Notes under the pieces: generated by a model
Seen by the model: the letters and a program-made list of their open reading frames with translations, nothing else
Databases searched by the model: none
Told to the model about the DNA's origin: nothing
Position numbers and translations under genes: made by a program
Shown: one piece after another, positions 1 through 9,863 of the stretch
Layout: each line of letters opens with the position of its first letter
Numbering within the stretch: the first letter of the stretch is position 1
Assembly: GCF_030816855.1 (NCBI RefSeq)
Contig: NZ_JAUSYK010000001.1
Location: forward strand, 1,612,001 to 1,676,000
Direction of reading: 5' to 3'
Source: Arthrobacter sp. B3I4
GTDB lineage: Bacteria > Actinomycetota > Actinomycetes > Actinomycetales > Micrococcaceae
DNA length: 64,000 bases

Positions 1-1
1 G

Positions 2-94
2 TCCATGGCCGAGCAGGAGGAAGCCCAAGGGGAGATGGTGGAGGCCCAGACCAAGGCCGCGGAAGCCAGCGAGGCAAGGGCCACTGAGGCATGA
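2..94 (+). CDS. C-terminal tail of an upstream gene, probably glycogen debranching enzyme (treX/glgX), partial
   Basis: Only the last 30 codons are visible: an open frame from base 2 to the TGA at 92-94, reading as an Ala/Glu/Gln-rich hydrophilic tail that ends ARATEA. The stop overlaps the treY start in an ATGA tetranucleotide, so the two genes are translationally coupled. Actinobacterial treY-treZ pairs are usually preceded by treX/glgX, which debranches glycogen for TreY; that context is the only basis for the name. The tail has no diagnostic motif. Confidence 0.5.
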   Translation, partial: SMAEQEEAQGEMVEAQTKAAEASEARATEA

Positions 95-2415
95 GGGCCC
101 CGGTCTCCACTTACCGCCTGCAGATCCGCAACAGCTTCACCCTCTTCGATGCCGCTGAAAAGGTCCCGTACCTGAAGGACCTCGGGGTGGACTGGGTGTA
201 CCTGTCGCCGATCCTCACTGCGGAAAAGGGTTCGGACCACGGCTACGATGTAACCGATCCTTTGACGGTGGACCCGGACCGCGGCGGCCCGGAAGGGCTG
301 CTGGCGCTGTCCAAGGCGGCCCGCGAACACGGCATGGGCGTCCTGGTGGACATCGTGCCCAACCACGTCGGCGTCGCCACCCCGGTCCAGAACCCGTGGT
401 GGTGGTCGCTGCTCAAGGAAGGCCGGCAGTCGCCGTACGCCCAGGCGTTCGACGTCGACTGGGACTTTGGCGGCGGCCGGATCCGGATCCCCGTACTCGG
501 CGACGATTCCGACGTGGATGCCCTGGAAATCCGCGACGGGGAGCTGCGCTACTACGACCACCGTTTCCCGCTCGCCGAAGGCAGCTACACCGCAGGGGAC
601 AACCCGCGTGAGGTGCACGACCGGCAGCACTACGAGCTGGTGGGCTGGCGCCGCGCCGACAACGAGCTGAACTACCGCCGCTTCTTCGCCGTCAACACCC
701 TCGCCGGGATCAAGGTGGAGGTCCCGGAGGTCTTCGACGAGGCCCATGAGGAGATCGTGCGCTGGTTCCGTGAGGACCTTGTGGACGGCCTGCGGATTGA
801 TCACCCGGACGGCCTCGCGGACCCGGAGGGCTACCTGCGGCGCCTGCGCGAAGTGACCGGCGGTGCCTACCTGCTGATCGAGAAGATCCTCGAGCCCGGG
901 GAAGAACTTCCGGCCAGCTTCGAATGCGAAGGCACCACCGGCTACGACGCCCTCGCCGACGTCGACCGCGTGTTCGTTGACCCGGCCGGCCAGACCGGCC
1001 TGGACGCGCTGGACGCATCGCTGCGCGGCGGGGAAACCCCGGACTACCAGGAGATGATCCGCGGCACGAAGCGGCGGATCACCGACGGGATCTTGCATTC
1101 GGAGATGCTGCGGCTCGCCCGCCTGGTTCCGGCCGACGCCGGACTGAGCACGGAGGCCAGTGCCGACGCGCTGTCCGAAGTCATCGCAGCGTTCCCCGTC
1201 TACCGCAGTTACCTGCCCGAAGGCGAAGACGTGCTGCGTGAAGCATGCGAGCTTGCGGTCCGCCGGCGGCCCGAACTGGAAGCCGCCGTGAAGGCGCTGC
1301 TGCCCCTGCTGCTGCAGGCCGGCCCTGGCGCGGACGAAGAGCTCGGCCGCCGTTTCCAGCAGACCTCCGGCATGGTGATGGCTAAGGGCGTGGAAGACAC
1401 CGCGTTCTTCCGCTACACCCGGCTGGGGACCCTCACGGAAGTCGGCGCGGAGCCGACCGAGTTCGCGCTGCCAACCGGTGAGTTCCACAACCGGATGGAA
1501 CGCCGGCAGGCGCGCCTGCCGCTGTCCATGACCACGCTCAGCACGCACGACACCAAGCGCAGCGAGGACACCCGGGCCCGGATCACGGTGCTCGCCGAGG
1601 CTGCCACCGAGTGGACTGAATCCCTGCGCCGGCTTCAGGAACTGGCGCCCCTGCCGGACGGCCCGTTGGCGAACCTGCTGTGGCAGGCCATCGCGGGTGT
1701 CTGGCCGGCGGACCGGGAACGCCTCCAGTCCTACGCCCAGAAAGCCGCCCGCGAGGCCGGCAACTCCACCGACTGGCTTGACCCGGACGCGGACTTCGAA
1801 GCGAAGCTGACGGCCGCCGTCGACGCCGCGTTCGACAACTCCGAGGTGCGCGCCGAACTGGATTCGCTGGTGGAACTGCTGGACCCGTACGGCTCCGTCA
1901 ACGCTCTCGGTGCCAAGCTCGTCCAGCTCACCATGCCGGGGGTGCCCGATGTGTACCAGGGCACCGAGTTCTGGGACCGTTCACTGACCGACCCGGACAA
2001 CCGCAGGCCGTTCGACTTCGGCGCCCGCCGCGCCGCGCTCACCGCGCTCGACGCCGGCGAGCTCCCGGCGTCGTACCGCGACGATGCGGCGAAGCTGCTG
2101 GTGACGTCCCGGGCCCTCCGCCTGCGGCGCGACCGGCCGGAACTGTTCACCGGGTACAGCGCCGTCGAGGCTACCGGTGCCGCAGCAGAGCACCTGATCG
2201 CGTTTGACCGGGGTGACAGCGGGCCGGGAGCCATCACCTTGGCAACCCGGCTGCCCCGTGGCCTGGAACAGCGCGGCGGCTGGCAGGACACCGCCATCCG
2301 CCTCAGCGCCGCCATGACCGACCAGCTCAGCGGCAAGTCCTTCGGGCCCGGAACGGTGGAGGTGGGGGACATCCTCCGCGACTATCCGGTGGCCCTGCTC
2401 GTGCCGACCGTCTGA
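91..2415 (+). CDS. treY: Maltooligosyl trehalose synthase TreY
   Basis: Isomerises the reducing-end alpha-1,4 bond of maltodextrins to an alpha,alpha-1,1 bond, giving maltooligosyl-trehalose in the cytoplasm. The 774 residues match the family length and begin with the typical [13 protein letters not shown]13 motifs are present: DIVPNHVGV near residue 90, GLRIDHPDG with nucleophile D237, LLIEKILE with acid/base E264, and [11 protein letters not shown] with D487. The start overlaps the stop of the upstream gene (ATGA). treZ follows 34 bp downstream, so this is a trehalose-from-glycogen operon. Confidence 0.95.
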   Translation: MRAPVSTYRLQIRNSFTLFDAAEKVPYLKDLGVDWVYLSPILTAEKGSDHGYDVTDPLTVDPDRGGPEGLLALSKAAREHGMGVLVDIVPNHVGVATPVQNPWWWSLLKEGRQSPYAQAFDVDWDFGGGRIRIPVLGDDSDVDALEIRDGELRYYDHRFPLAEGSYTAGDNPREVHDRQHYELVGWRRADNELNYRRFFAVNTLAGIKVEVPEVFDEAHEEIVRWFREDLVDGLRIDHPDGLADPEGYLRRLREVTGGAYLLIEKILEPGEELPASFECEGTTGYDALADVDRVFVDPAGQTGLDALDASLRGGETPDYQEMIRGTKRRITDGILHSEMLRLARLVPADAGLSTEASADALSEVIAAFPVYRSYLPEGEDVLREACELAVRRRPELEAAVKALLPLLLQAGPGADEELGRRFQQTSGMVMAKGVEDTAFFRYTRLGTLTEVGAEPTEFALPTGEFHNRMERRQARLPLSMTTLSTHDTKRSEDTRARITVLAEAATEWTESLRRLQELAPLPDGPLANLLWQAIAGVWPADRERLQSYAQKAAREAGNSTDWLDPDADFEAKLTAAVDAAFDNSEVRAELDSLVELLDPYGSVNALGAKLVQLTMPGVPDVYQGTEFWDRSLTDPDNRRPFDFGARRAALTALDAGELPASYRDDAAKLLVTSRALRLRRDRPELFTGYSAVEATGAAAEHLIAFDRGDSGPGAITLATRLPRGLEQRGGWQDTAIRLSAAMTDQLSGKSFGPGTVEVGDILRDYPVALLVPTV

Positions 2416-2449
2416 AACACGTACCACCAACCGACATAGGGGAAACTGC

Positions 2450-4213
2450 ATGACTCTGCCCGCACACGGACCCGTTCGCTTCGACCTCTGGGCGCCGGAG
2501 GCACAGGAAGTCACCCTGCTCGCCGACGGGCAGCGCTACCCGATGAGCCGGTCCGTGGGCGGGCAGGACGGCTGGTGGACTGCGCCGGAGGCTCCGGCCT
2601 CCGGCGACGTGGACTACGGCTACCTGCTGGACGGGGACGGCACGCCGCTGCCGGACCCGCGCTCCCGCCGGCAGCCCGAGGGCGTGCACTCCCTCTCGCG
2701 GACCTTCGACCCCGGCTCCCACCAGTGGGCCGACGCTGGCTGGAAGGGCCGTGAACTCCAGGGGGGCGTGATCTACGAACTGCACCTGGGCACCTTCACC
2801 CCCGAGGGAACACTCGACGCGGCGATCGGGAAGCTCGACTACCTTGCCGGGCTCGGCGTCGACTTCGTTGAGCTGCTGCCAGTCAACGGCTTCAACGGCA
2901 CCCACAACTGGGGCTACGACGGCGTCCTCTGGTACACCGTCCATGAAGGCTACGGTGGACCCGCCGCGTACCAGCGCTTCGTGGACGCCGCGCATGCCGC
3001 CGGGCTGGGCGTCATCCAGGACGTGGTGTACAACCACCTCGGCCCCAGCGGCAACTACCTGCCCCGGTTCGGGCCCTACCTCAAGTCCGGGGAGGGCAAC
3101 ACCTGGGGTGATTCGGTCAACCTGGACGGCCCAGGTTCCGACGTCGTCCGCGACTACATCCTCGACAACGCCGCGATGTGGCTGCGCGACTACCACGTCG
3201 ATGGGCTCCGGCTCGACGCCGTCCACGCCTTCAAGGACGAGCGCGCGGTCCACCTGCTGGAGGAGTTCGGCGCCCTCGCCGACAGGGTCGCCGCCGAAAC
3301 CGGGCGTCCCGCGACCATGATCGCCGAGTCGGACCTGAACAACCCGCGCCTGCTCTACCCCCGGGACCTGAACGGTTACGGCCTGGCCGGACAGTGGAGC
3401 GATGACTTCCACCACGCCGTCCACGTGAACGTCAGCGGCGAAACCACCGGCTACTACGAGGACTTCAATTCGCTTGGCGCCCTGGCGAAGGTCTTGGAAA
3501 AGGGCTTCTTCCACGACGGCAGCTACTCCAGCTTCCGGGAACGGCACCATGGCCGGCCGATCGACACCGGCCTCGTGCACCCGGCCGCCCTCGTGGTGTG
3601 CAACCAGAACCACGACCAGATCGGCAACCGTGCCACCGGCGACCGGCTCTCGCAGAGCCTGGGCTACGGGCAACTGGCGCTCGCCGCCGTCGCGACCCTG
3701 ACCGCTCCGTTCACCCCGATGCTGTTCATGGGCGAGGAATACGGCGCTACCACGCCGTGGCAGTTCTTCACCTCGCATCCGGAACCGGAGCTGGGCAAGG
3801 CCACCGCCGAGGGCCGGATCAAGGAATTCGAACGGATGGGCTGGGATCCCGCCGTCGTCCCCGACCCGCAGGACCCGGAAACCTTCACCCGCTCCAAGCT
3901 GGACTGGGCCGAGGCGGAGGCGGGGGAGCACGCGCGGCTGCTGGAGCTGTACCGGAAGCTGATCGCGCTGCGCCGCTCGACGCCGGAGCTCGCCGGGGCC
4001 GGTTTCGCCGAGACCGCGGTCGACTTCAGCGAGGACGAGGGCTGGCTGCTGCTGCGGCGCGGCAGCGTGGAAGTGGCACTGAACTTCTCCACCGAACCCC
4101 GCCCGGTGAGCGTGGAGGGTGGCTCGCTGCTGCTGGCCACCGAGGACGCCGTCGCGCTCGAGGACGGCCGGCTCAAGCTGCCCGGCCACAGCGCCGCCGT
4201 CGTCGCGCGCTAA
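2450..4213 (+). CDS. treZ: Malto-oligosyltrehalose trehalohydrolase TreZ
   Basis: Hydrolyses maltooligosyl-trehalose made by TreY, releasing trehalose. The 587-residue protein has an N-terminal beta-sandwich region (about 1-90) followed by a GH13 barrel. Motifs are [24 protein letters not shown] (D256), MIAESDLN (E293) and [10 protein letters not shown] (D389), the full catalytic triad. The ATG at 2450 lies behind a purine-rich AGGGGAAA site. It sits immediately after treY and is probably co-transcribed with it. Confidence 0.96.
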   Translation: MTLPAHGPVRFDLWAPEAQEVTLLADGQRYPMSRSVGGQDGWWTAPEAPASGDVDYGYLLDGDGTPLPDPRSRRQPEGVHSLSRTFDPGSHQWADAGWKGRELQGGVIYELHLGTFTPEGTLDAAIGKLDYLAGLGVDFVELLPVNGFNGTHNWGYDGVLWYTVHEGYGGPAAYQRFVDAAHAAGLGVIQDVVYNHLGPSGNYLPRFGPYLKSGEGNTWGDSVNLDGPGSDVVRDYILDNAAMWLRDYHVDGLRLDAVHAFKDERAVHLLEEFGALADRVAAETGRPATMIAESDLNNPRLLYPRDLNGYGLAGQWSDDFHHAVHVNVSGETTGYYEDFNSLGALAKVLEKGFFHDGSYSSFRERHHGRPIDTGLVHPAALVVCNQNHDQIGNRATGDRLSQSLGYGQLALAAVATLTAPFTPMLFMGEEYGATTPWQFFTSHPEPELGKATAEGRIKEFERMGWDPAVVPDPQDPETFTRSKLDWAEAEAGEHARLLELYRKLIALRRSTPELAGAGFAETAVDFSEDEGWLLLRRGSVEVALNFSTEPRPVSVEGGSLLLATEDAVALEDGRLKLPGHSAAVVAR

Positions 4214-4254
4214 GGCGCATCACCAGACAAGCCGTACCTTCGGGAGGAACAACC

Positions 4255-5292
4255 ATGACCTACGTTGCAGCGGAGACCCGCTACGACTCCATGCCGTACC
4301 GCCGGGTGGGCCGCAGCGGACTGAAACTGCCGGCCATTTCGCTGGGCCTGTGGCACAACTTCGGCGACGACAAGCCCTTCGAGGTGCAGCGGGCCATCCT
4401 GCGCCGCGCCTTCGACCTGGGCGTGACGCACTTCGATCTCGCCAACAACTACGGCCCGGCGGCTGGTTCCGCCGAGACCAATTTCGGCCGGCACCTCAAG
4501 GACGACTTCGCGCCGTACCGGGACGAACTGGTCATCTCCAGCAAGGCCGGCTACAACATGTGGCCCGGGCCGTACGGCGAGTGGGGATCACGGAAATACC
4601 TGCTCGCCAGCCTGGACCAGTCGTTGACGCGCATGGGCCTGGATTACGTGGACATCTTCTACAGCCACCGCCCGGACCCGGAGACGCCGCTGGAGGAGAC
4701 CATGGGCGCGCTTGACCAGGCTGTGCGTTCCGGCAAGGCCCTCTACGCCGGGATCTCCTCCTACACCCCGGAGCAGACGGTTGAGGCGGCACGGATCCTC
4801 AAGGAGCTCGGCACGCCGCTGCTGATCCACCAGCCCAGCTACTCCATGCTGAACCGCTGGACCGAGAACGGCAGCCCCAGCCTCTATGAGGCGCTGGAGC
4901 AGGTGGGCGCCGGGTCCATTGCCTTCTCACCGCTGGCCCAGGGCATGTTGACGGACCGCTACCTGAACGGTGTTCCGGAAGACTCCCGCGCCGCCCAGAA
5001 CAAGTCCCTGGATGAAGCCACCATTACCGGTGAAAAGCTGGACCGGGTGCGCGGACTCAACCGGATCGCCGAGGGCCGCGACCAGACCCTCGCTCAGATG
5101 GCCATCGCCTGGGTCCTGCGTGACCAGGTGAAGGGTTCCCCGGTAACGTCGGCGCTGGTCGGTGCTTCCAGCGTCCGCCAGCTCGAGGACACCCTGGCTG
5201 CGGTCAACAACCTGGGGTTCACGGCTGATGAGCTGGACGCGATCGACGAGTTCGCCGTGGAATCTGATATCAACCTCTGGTCGCAGAAGTAG
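4255..5292 (+). CDS. Aldo/keto reductase, YghZ / L-glyceraldehyde-3-phosphate reductase-like
   Basis: NADPH-dependent aldo/keto reductase of 345 residues. The N-terminus (YRRVGRSGLKLPAISLGLW) and the motifs FDLANNYGP, with the probable catalytic Tyr, and ISSKAGYNMWPGPYGEWGSRKYL fit the YghZ/KvbetaI-type AKR14 group, which reduces small aldehydes such as methylglyoxal and L-glyceraldehyde 3-phosphate. The frame stays open far upstream over the end of treZ, but the ATG at 4255 with CGGGAGGAA seven bases before it is the clear start. It lies 41 bp after treZ and may be read through from the trehalose operon. Substrate is not determinable from sequence. Confidence 0.88.
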   Translation: MTYVAAETRYDSMPYRRVGRSGLKLPAISLGLWHNFGDDKPFEVQRAILRRAFDLGVTHFDLANNYGPAAGSAETNFGRHLKDDFAPYRDELVISSKAGYNMWPGPYGEWGSRKYLLASLDQSLTRMGLDYVDIFYSHRPDPETPLEETMGALDQAVRSGKALYAGISSYTPEQTVEAARILKELGTPLLIHQPSYSMLNRWTENGSPSLYEALEQVGAGSIAFSPLAQGMLTDRYLNGVPEDSRAAQNKSLDEATITGEKLDRVRGLNRIAEGRDQTLAQMAIAWVLRDQVKGSPVTSALVGASSVRQLEDTLAAVNNLGFTADELDAIDEFAVESDINLWSQK

Positions 5293-5337
5293 GAAGCCGC
5301 CGGGGCCGGGAACAAGCCAGGTCCCGGCGCCGTTGAC

Positions 5338-5343
5338 TAGAAT
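5338..5343 (+). promoter_or_regulatory. Probable -10 box for ino1
   Basis: A TAGAAT hexamer in GACTAGAATGC lies about 100 bases before the ino1 start. It would give a transcript with a leader of about 90 bases. No convincing -35 is visible. The gap between the reductase and ino1 contains no other candidate. Confidence 0.5.
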
Positions 5344-5439
5344 GCAAGGGCGCCGCATGGCGCTGTGCCCGTGGGCCGCCGTCGTACATCAGAGTGCGTC
5401 CGCGCCGGGCACGTGAAGTTCGTTCTCAAAGGGAGTTTC

Positions 5440-6525
5440 GTGTCTGCAAATCCGATTCGTGTTGCAATCGTCGGCGTGGGTAACTGTGCCACTTCGCTGG
5501 TCCAGGGTGTCCAGTACTACCAGGATGCTGACCCGGAGACCACGATCCCTGGTCTGATGCACGTCCAGTTCGGCAAGTACCACGTCAACGACGTCCAGTT
5601 CGTTGCAGCGTTCGACGTCGACGGCAAGAAGGTGGGCCAGGACCTGTCCGCCGCCATCCTTGCCAGCGAAAACAACACCATCAAGATCGCCGACGTCCCG
5701 CCGACCGGTGTCACCGTCCAGCGCGGCCCGACCCTCGACGGCCTCGGCAAGTACTACCTCGAGACCATCGAGCAGTCCCCGGAGGAGCCGGTCGACGTCG
5801 TCCAGGCCCTCAAGGACGCCGAGGTCGATGTGATGGTCTGCTACCTCCCGGTCGGATCCCAGGAAGCGGCCGAGTTCTACGCCCAGTGCGCGATCGACGC
5901 CGGTGTGGCCTTCGTCAACGCCTTGCCGGTCTTCATCGCCGGGACCAAGGCCTGGGCCGACAAGTTCACCGCAGCCGGTGTGCCGATCGTGGGCGATGAC
6001 ATCAAGAGCCAGATCGGCGCCACCATCACGCACCGCGTCATGGCGAAGCTGTTCGAAGACCGCGGCGTCACGCTGGACCGCACCTACCAGCTGAACGTCG
6101 GCGGCAACATGGACTTCAAGAACATGCTCGAGCGGGACCGTCTCGAGTCCAAGAAGATCTCCAAGACTCAGGCCGTCACCTCCAACGTCGAGGCCGAGCT
6201 CGCCGCCAAGGACGTGCACATTGGTCCGTCGGACTACGTGCAGTGGCTCGATGACCGCAAGTGGGCCTTCGTGCGCCTCGAGGGCCGCAACTTCGGCGAC
6301 GCCCCGGTGTCGCTCGAATACAAGCTGGAGGTCTGGGACTCGCCCAACTCGGCCGGTGTGATCATTGACGCCGTCCGCGCCGCGAAGATCGGCCTGGACC
6401 GCGGCATCGGCGGTCCGCTGCTGTCGGCGTCGAGCTACTTCATGAAGTCCCCGCCGGAGCAGTTCAACGACGACCTGGGCCGCGAAAAGGTCGAGGCCTT
6501 CATCCGCGGCGATTTGGAGCGCTAA
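5440..6525 (+). CDS. ino1: Inositol-3-phosphate synthase
   Basis: Converts glucose 6-phosphate to 1D-myo-inositol 3-phosphate (NAD-dependent), feeding phosphatidylinositol and mycothiol. It has 361 residues, the short actinobacterial type. The Rossmann motif is [20 protein letters not shown] at the N-terminus, with conserved [10 protein letters not shown] and [12 protein letters not shown] blocks. The chosen start is the GTG at 5440, eight bases after AAAGGGAG; the frame stays open to 5365, but that extension is not conserved-looking and lacks a ribosome site. Its product is the acceptor used by mshA a few kilobases away. Confidence 0.94.
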   Translation: MSANPIRVAIVGVGNCATSLVQGVQYYQDADPETTIPGLMHVQFGKYHVNDVQFVAAFDVDGKKVGQDLSAAILASENNTIKIADVPPTGVTVQRGPTLDGLGKYYLETIEQSPEEPVDVVQALKDAEVDVMVCYLPVGSQEAAEFYAQCAIDAGVAFVNALPVFIAGTKAWADKFTAAGVPIVGDDIKSQIGATITHRVMAKLFEDRGVTLDRTYQLNVGGNMDFKNMLERDRLESKKISKTQAVTSNVEAELAAKDVHIGPSDYVQWLDDRKWAFVRLEGRNFGDAPVSLEYKLEVWDSPNSAGVIIDAVRAAKIGLDRGIGGPLLSASSYFMKSPPEQFNDDLGREKVEAFIRGDLER

Positions 6526-6556
6526 CCCCGGGTTTCCGCTTTCCCTGGTTGCCCTA

Positions 6557-6586
6557 GACGCCCCCGCACCCCGGTGCGGGGGCGTC
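6557..6586 (+). terminator. Rho-independent-type terminator after ino1
   Basis: A perfect 14-bp GC-rich stem, GACGCCCCCGCACC pairing with GGTGCGGGGGCGTC, with a 2-base apex, starts 31 bases after the ino1 stop. It lacks a long T run (GTGCGTTT follows), which is common for actinobacterial terminators. Confidence 0.8.
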
Positions 6587-6597
6587 GTGCGTTTCCC

Positions 6598-6760
6598 GAC
6601 GCTCCCTCAGGTTTGGCTGTTTGGGTTGTGACGCTCCCTCAGGTTTGGGTTGTGACGCTCCCTCAGGTTTGGCTGTTTGGGTTGTGACGCTCCCTCAGGT
6701 TTGGTCGTTTGGGTTGTGACGCTCCCTCAGGTTTGGTCGTTTGGGTTGCGACGCTCCGTC
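6598..6760 (+). repeat. Tandem array of 32-bp repeats (left array), core GACGCTCCCTCAGGTTTGG
   Basis: Five consecutive direct repeats start at 6598, 6630, 6654, 6686 and 6718, and a degenerate sixth starts at 6750. Four units are 32 bp; the second is 24 bp through loss of 8 bases. Each begins with the 19-base core GACGCTCCCTCAGGTTTGG, followed by a T/G-rich tail ending GTTTGGGTTGT. The array lies at the 3' side of the minus-strand nuclease-like gene. A related array in the opposite orientation lies on the other side of that gene (7873-7987). Confidence 0.9.
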
Positions 6761-6804
6761 CCGACCCCAGGCGGTGTCTTCTTTGGAGTGCGCAGGCGCT
6801 TGGC

Positions 6805-7764
6805 TCAGCCGGTGTTGGAAAAGCCGGCGGCCGACGCCGGACTTTGAGAGGCGGTCCGCAAACTCCGTTTAATCCTAGAGATCGCGTTCCTAAAGTCGTC
6901 CGCCAGATCGTCCTTTGTCAGGACGAGGACGATCCATCCGGCTGCTTCGAACGCCTTGTCACGCCGTCGGTCGCTGAAAATTTGCGCGGGAAGCAAGTGG
7001 TGGCCGCCGTCGTACTGAATGGCGACGCGACGACGGCGGTACCCGAGATCGGCGGTCGGGGAACCAAGGCGCCCCGGGTGGAGCGCGACCTGGAGCTCCG
7101 GTTCCGGCAGACCGGCATCACCCATCGCCAGACGTAGCAGGGTCTCGGGTCCGGAATCGGATCCAACCCGCATCAAATCAAGGGCCGCCCGCGCACGGAC
7201 GATTCCCTGCAAGTTTGGGTGGCGTATCACCATAGAACGCAGCTGATCTGTGGTCGCGAAGGGCTCGCGCCGCCCCTCGAGTTGGAACCGCGGGATCCGG
7301 ACAAGCTCATCGCCCATGCAGACCAGCTCGGGAAGGCTCAGCCGCCGGGCGAGATCGAGCCACGTCCGAGAACGCGTGCTGATACGGATGCCGTCCACCG
7401 TTTCGACCTCATCGTCCAAGGTCAGCACCGTGTGCCCGACAATGCCTTTGCGGCGGACCTCGGGCAGCGCGCGCGGCTTGCTCAGGTGTAGCTCCTCGGT
7501 GTCTGACAGCCAAGGTGGCAGAATCTGGCATCGAAGTCTCGCGGCTGTTACGTGCGAGATCCAGGCTCCGGGCGACGCGTCGGACAACGCGCGGGCCGCG
7601 GCCTCCAATTCGAAGCTCCACCCGGCGGGCCGGTAGAGACCCCTGCTGACGTGATTGATATCGGACTGTCTGAGCCTCGATCTCGATATGCCTAACAATC
7701 TCGCATCCGCGAAGGTGAAAGGTGCTGCGCTGAGGGGAACCGGAAGTTCCGTGCGGCGTTTCAT
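6805..7764 (-). CDS. Nuclease-like protein: AbiEi-type winged-helix N-terminus plus DUF559/Vsr-like C-terminal domain
   Basis: A 319-residue protein of a family common as single genes in Micrococcales. The N-terminal 60 residues (FTFADARLLGISRSRLRQSD...VSRGLYRP) resemble the winged-helix region of AbiEi antitoxin-like proteins. The C-terminal ~110 residues look like a DUF559/Vsr-type PD-(D/E)XK domain: SGPETLLR, then ADLGYRRRRVAIQYDGGHH, then DRRRDKAFEAAGWIVLVLTKDDL. The residue before YDG is Gln rather than Glu, so activity is uncertain. Start is ambiguous: ATG 7764 (MKRRTELPVP) fits the domain boundary; a TTG at 7791 is also open. Base composition is visibly less GC-rich than its neighbours. 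No toxin partner is adjacent. Inverted 32-bp repeat arrays bracket it. Confidence 0.72.
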   Translation of the reverse strand: MKRRTELPVPLSAAPFTFADARLLGISRSRLRQSDINHVSRGLYRPAGWSFELEAAARALSDASPGAWISHVTAARLRCQILPPWLSDTEELHLSKPRALPEVRRKGIVGHTVLTLDDEVETVDGIRISTRSRTWLDLARRLSLPELVCMGDELVRIPRFQLEGRREPFATTDQLRSMVIRHPNLQGIVRARAALDLMRVGSDSGPETLLRLAMGDAGLPEPELQVALHPGRLGSPTADLGYRRRRVAIQYDGGHHLLPAQIFSDRRRDKAFEAAGWIVLVLTKDDLADDFRNAISRIKRSLRTASQSPASAAGFSNTG

Positions 7765-7803
7765 GCTGGGATTGTGAACCCATTCGGACAATCCGCGCAG
7801 AAG

Positions 7804-7812
7804 TTATCCACA
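7804..7812 (+). other. TTATCCACA motif (matches DnaA-box consensus) upstream of the nuclease-like gene
   Basis: AAGTTATCCACAGG contains an exact 9-base DnaA-box consensus 40 bases from the ATG of the minus-strand gene. It is a single copy and this is not an origin region: no cluster, no dnaA, no AT-rich unwinding segment. It may be a family-associated promoter motif or chance. Confidence 0.4.
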
Positions 7813-7872
7813 GGTGCCCCACTCGCCATCGAAAGCGCCAAGTGAAGGAGCCGCCGCTTACTGTCGGCACTG

Positions 7873-7987
7873 CACCAGATCTGAGGGGGCGTTGGGTAAA
7901 TCGGCGCCGGAGCTGAGGGAGGGTCGGGTAATGGCGCGCCGGAGCTGAGGGAGGGTCGGGGAGTGGACGCCGGATCTGAGGGAGGGG
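7873..7987 (-). repeat. Repeat array with about 32-bp period (right array), inverted relative to the left array
   Basis: On the plus strand the core GCCGGAGCTGAGGGAGGG occurs at 7906 and 7938. A close variant with GATCTGAGGG occurs at 7969, and a degenerate one at 7873. Spacings are 33, 32 and 31 bases. Read on the minus strand each is GACCCTCCCTCAGCTCCGGC, which aligns with the left-array core (GAC, CTCCCTCAG and GG positions shared). The 11-12 bases between cores vary. The array starts directly beyond the 3' end of fhs. Confidence 0.85.
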
Positions 7988-7988
7988 T

Positions 7989-9795
7989 TTAGAAGAGGCC
8001 GACGGGGTTGCCGGCGGCGTCGACGTCCATCCGCATCGCCGCCGGCACCTTGGGCAGCCCCGGCATGGTCATCACCGCGCCGGTGAGGGCCACAATGAAG
8101 CCGGCCCCGGTCTTGGGAATCAGGTCCCGCACATGCACGGTGAAGCCCTTCGGGGCGCCGAGTTTGGCGGCATCGTCGCTGAAGGAATACTGCGTCTTCG
8201 CCATGCAGACCGGCATCGACGACCAGCCGTTCTTCTCGATTTCGGCGAGCCGCTTCAGTGCCGGTACGGAGAATTCGACGCCGTCAGCGCCGTAGATCTC
8301 CTGCACGATGGTCCGAATCTTGTCCTCGACCGGCATCTCCAGCGGATACAGGTGCCGGAAACTGTGGGGCGCGTCGATCGCCGCAGCCACCTTCGCGGCC
8401 AGTTCGTCGCCGCCGTCGCTCCCGCCGCCGCGTCCCCAAACATCCGCCACCGCGGCCTGCACGCCTTCGGCGGCGCACCAGTCCAGCAGCCAGTCGAGCT
8501 CCTCCTGGCTGTCGGTGCCGAACTTGTTGATCGCCACCACCGGGGCTATCCCGAACTTCTCCACGTTCCGCACGTGCCGCCGCAGGTTCACGACGCCGGC
8601 GGCCAGCGCTTCGACGTCGGGCTTCTTGAGCTGGTCCTTGGCGACGCCGCCATGCATTTTGAGCGCCCTGATGGTAGCCACCACGACGACGGCGGACGGC
8701 GCGACGTCGGCGACCCTGGACTTGATGTCCATGTACTTCTCGGCGCCCAGGTCCGCGCCGAAGCCGGCCTCGGTGACGACGATGTCGGCGAGGCTGCGGG
8801 CGGTCTGGGTGGCGATCAACGAGTTGCAGCCGTGCGCGATGTTGGCGAAAGGGCCGCCGTGGACGAGGGCCGGGGTGCCCGCGATGGTCTGCACCAGGTT
8901 CGGTTTCAGGGCATCCTTGAGCAGCATGGTCAGGGCGCCCTGAACGCCGAGGTCGGCCACCGTGACGGGCTCACGGTCGTAGGTGTAGCCGAAGGTGATC
9001 CGGCCTAGCCGGGCCCGCAGGTCGTCCAAGTTCGTGGAAAGGCAGAACACCGCCATGATTTCCGAGGCGACCGTGATGTCGAAGCCGTCCTGCCGGGGGA
9101 CGCCCTGGGTCGGACCGCCGAGGCCAATCACCACTTCGCGCAGCGACCGGTCGTTCATGTCCAGCACCCGCTTGAACGTCATCCGGCGCGGATCGATGTT
9201 CAGCGCGTTGCCTTGGTAGATGTGGTTGTCCACGAGCGCCATGAGGGCGTTGTTGGCCGAGGTGATGGCGTGGAAGTCGCCGGTGAAGTGCAGGTTGATT
9301 TCATCCATCGGCAGGACCTGGGAGTAGCCGCCGCCGGTCGCGCCGCCCTTCATGCCCAGGATCGGACCCAACGAGGGCTCACGCAGCGCGATCATCGCCC
9401 GGTGCCCGGCGCGGGCCAGGGAGTCCGCCAGACCCACCGTCACCGTGGACTTTCCCTCGCCGGCCGGAGTCGGGGACATCGCTGAAATCCAGCACCACCT
9501 TGCCCTGCGGCTGCGAGCCGCGGCCGGCGAGCCTGGCCGGATCGATCTTGGCCTTGAACCGGCCGTAGAAGTCCAGGGCCTCGGGATTGATGCCGGCAGC
9601 GGCGGCGACCTCCTCGATGGGCCGGATGGCGGCCCGCTGCGCGATCTCCAGATCGGTCGGGACCGGGCTTTCAGCCGGCGTTGCGGCCGGGGTAGCGCCC
9701 TGCGCGCCGCCCGGAGTTGCGGCAGCGGCACCGTCTGGGAATGGCCCGCCGTCGGGAAGTGCGGCGGCTGCGGTTTCCGTGGTGTTCTCAGACAT
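7989..9795 (-). CDS. fhs: Formate--tetrahydrofolate ligase, interrupted by an apparent one-base insertion
   Basis: ATP-dependent synthesis of 10-formyl-THF from formate and THF. The N-terminal part ([22 protein letters not shown] ... GKVVLDFS) is in one frame from ATG 9795. The rest ([16 protein letters not shown] onward to the stop) is in another. Removing one C from the CC at 9489-9490 restores [20 protein letters not shown] and a continuous 601-residue protein of normal family content, so a sequence error is more likely than a real pseudogene. The first ~48 residues are an unusual Ala/Pro-rich extension. Ribosome site AAGGACA precedes the ATG. FHS motifs [36 protein letters not shown] (spanning the P-loop region) are intact. 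Confidence 0.88.
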
Positions 9796-9863
9796 CGTTG
9801 TCCTTAAGCTCGTGGCTTGGTCGTGGTTCGGCCGGTCGTGGCCGGCAGTGCGGGCGGGCCGGG

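Noticed and set aside
2327..4189. 620-codon open frame on the minus strand opposite treZ
   Set aside because: Complement of a well-supported GH13 gene; no domain, no ribosome site. Long antisense frames are expected in high-GC coding DNA.
6598..6760. CRISPR array
   Set aside because: Units are direct tandem copies with no variable spacers, and there are no cas genes.
7804..7812. Replication origin
   Set aside because: Single DnaA-like box with no cluster, no dnaA/dnaN, and no AT-rich segment.
7873..7987. CRISPR-like array with short spacers
   Set aside because: The variable stretches are only 11-12 bases and cores are degenerate; related to the left array instead.
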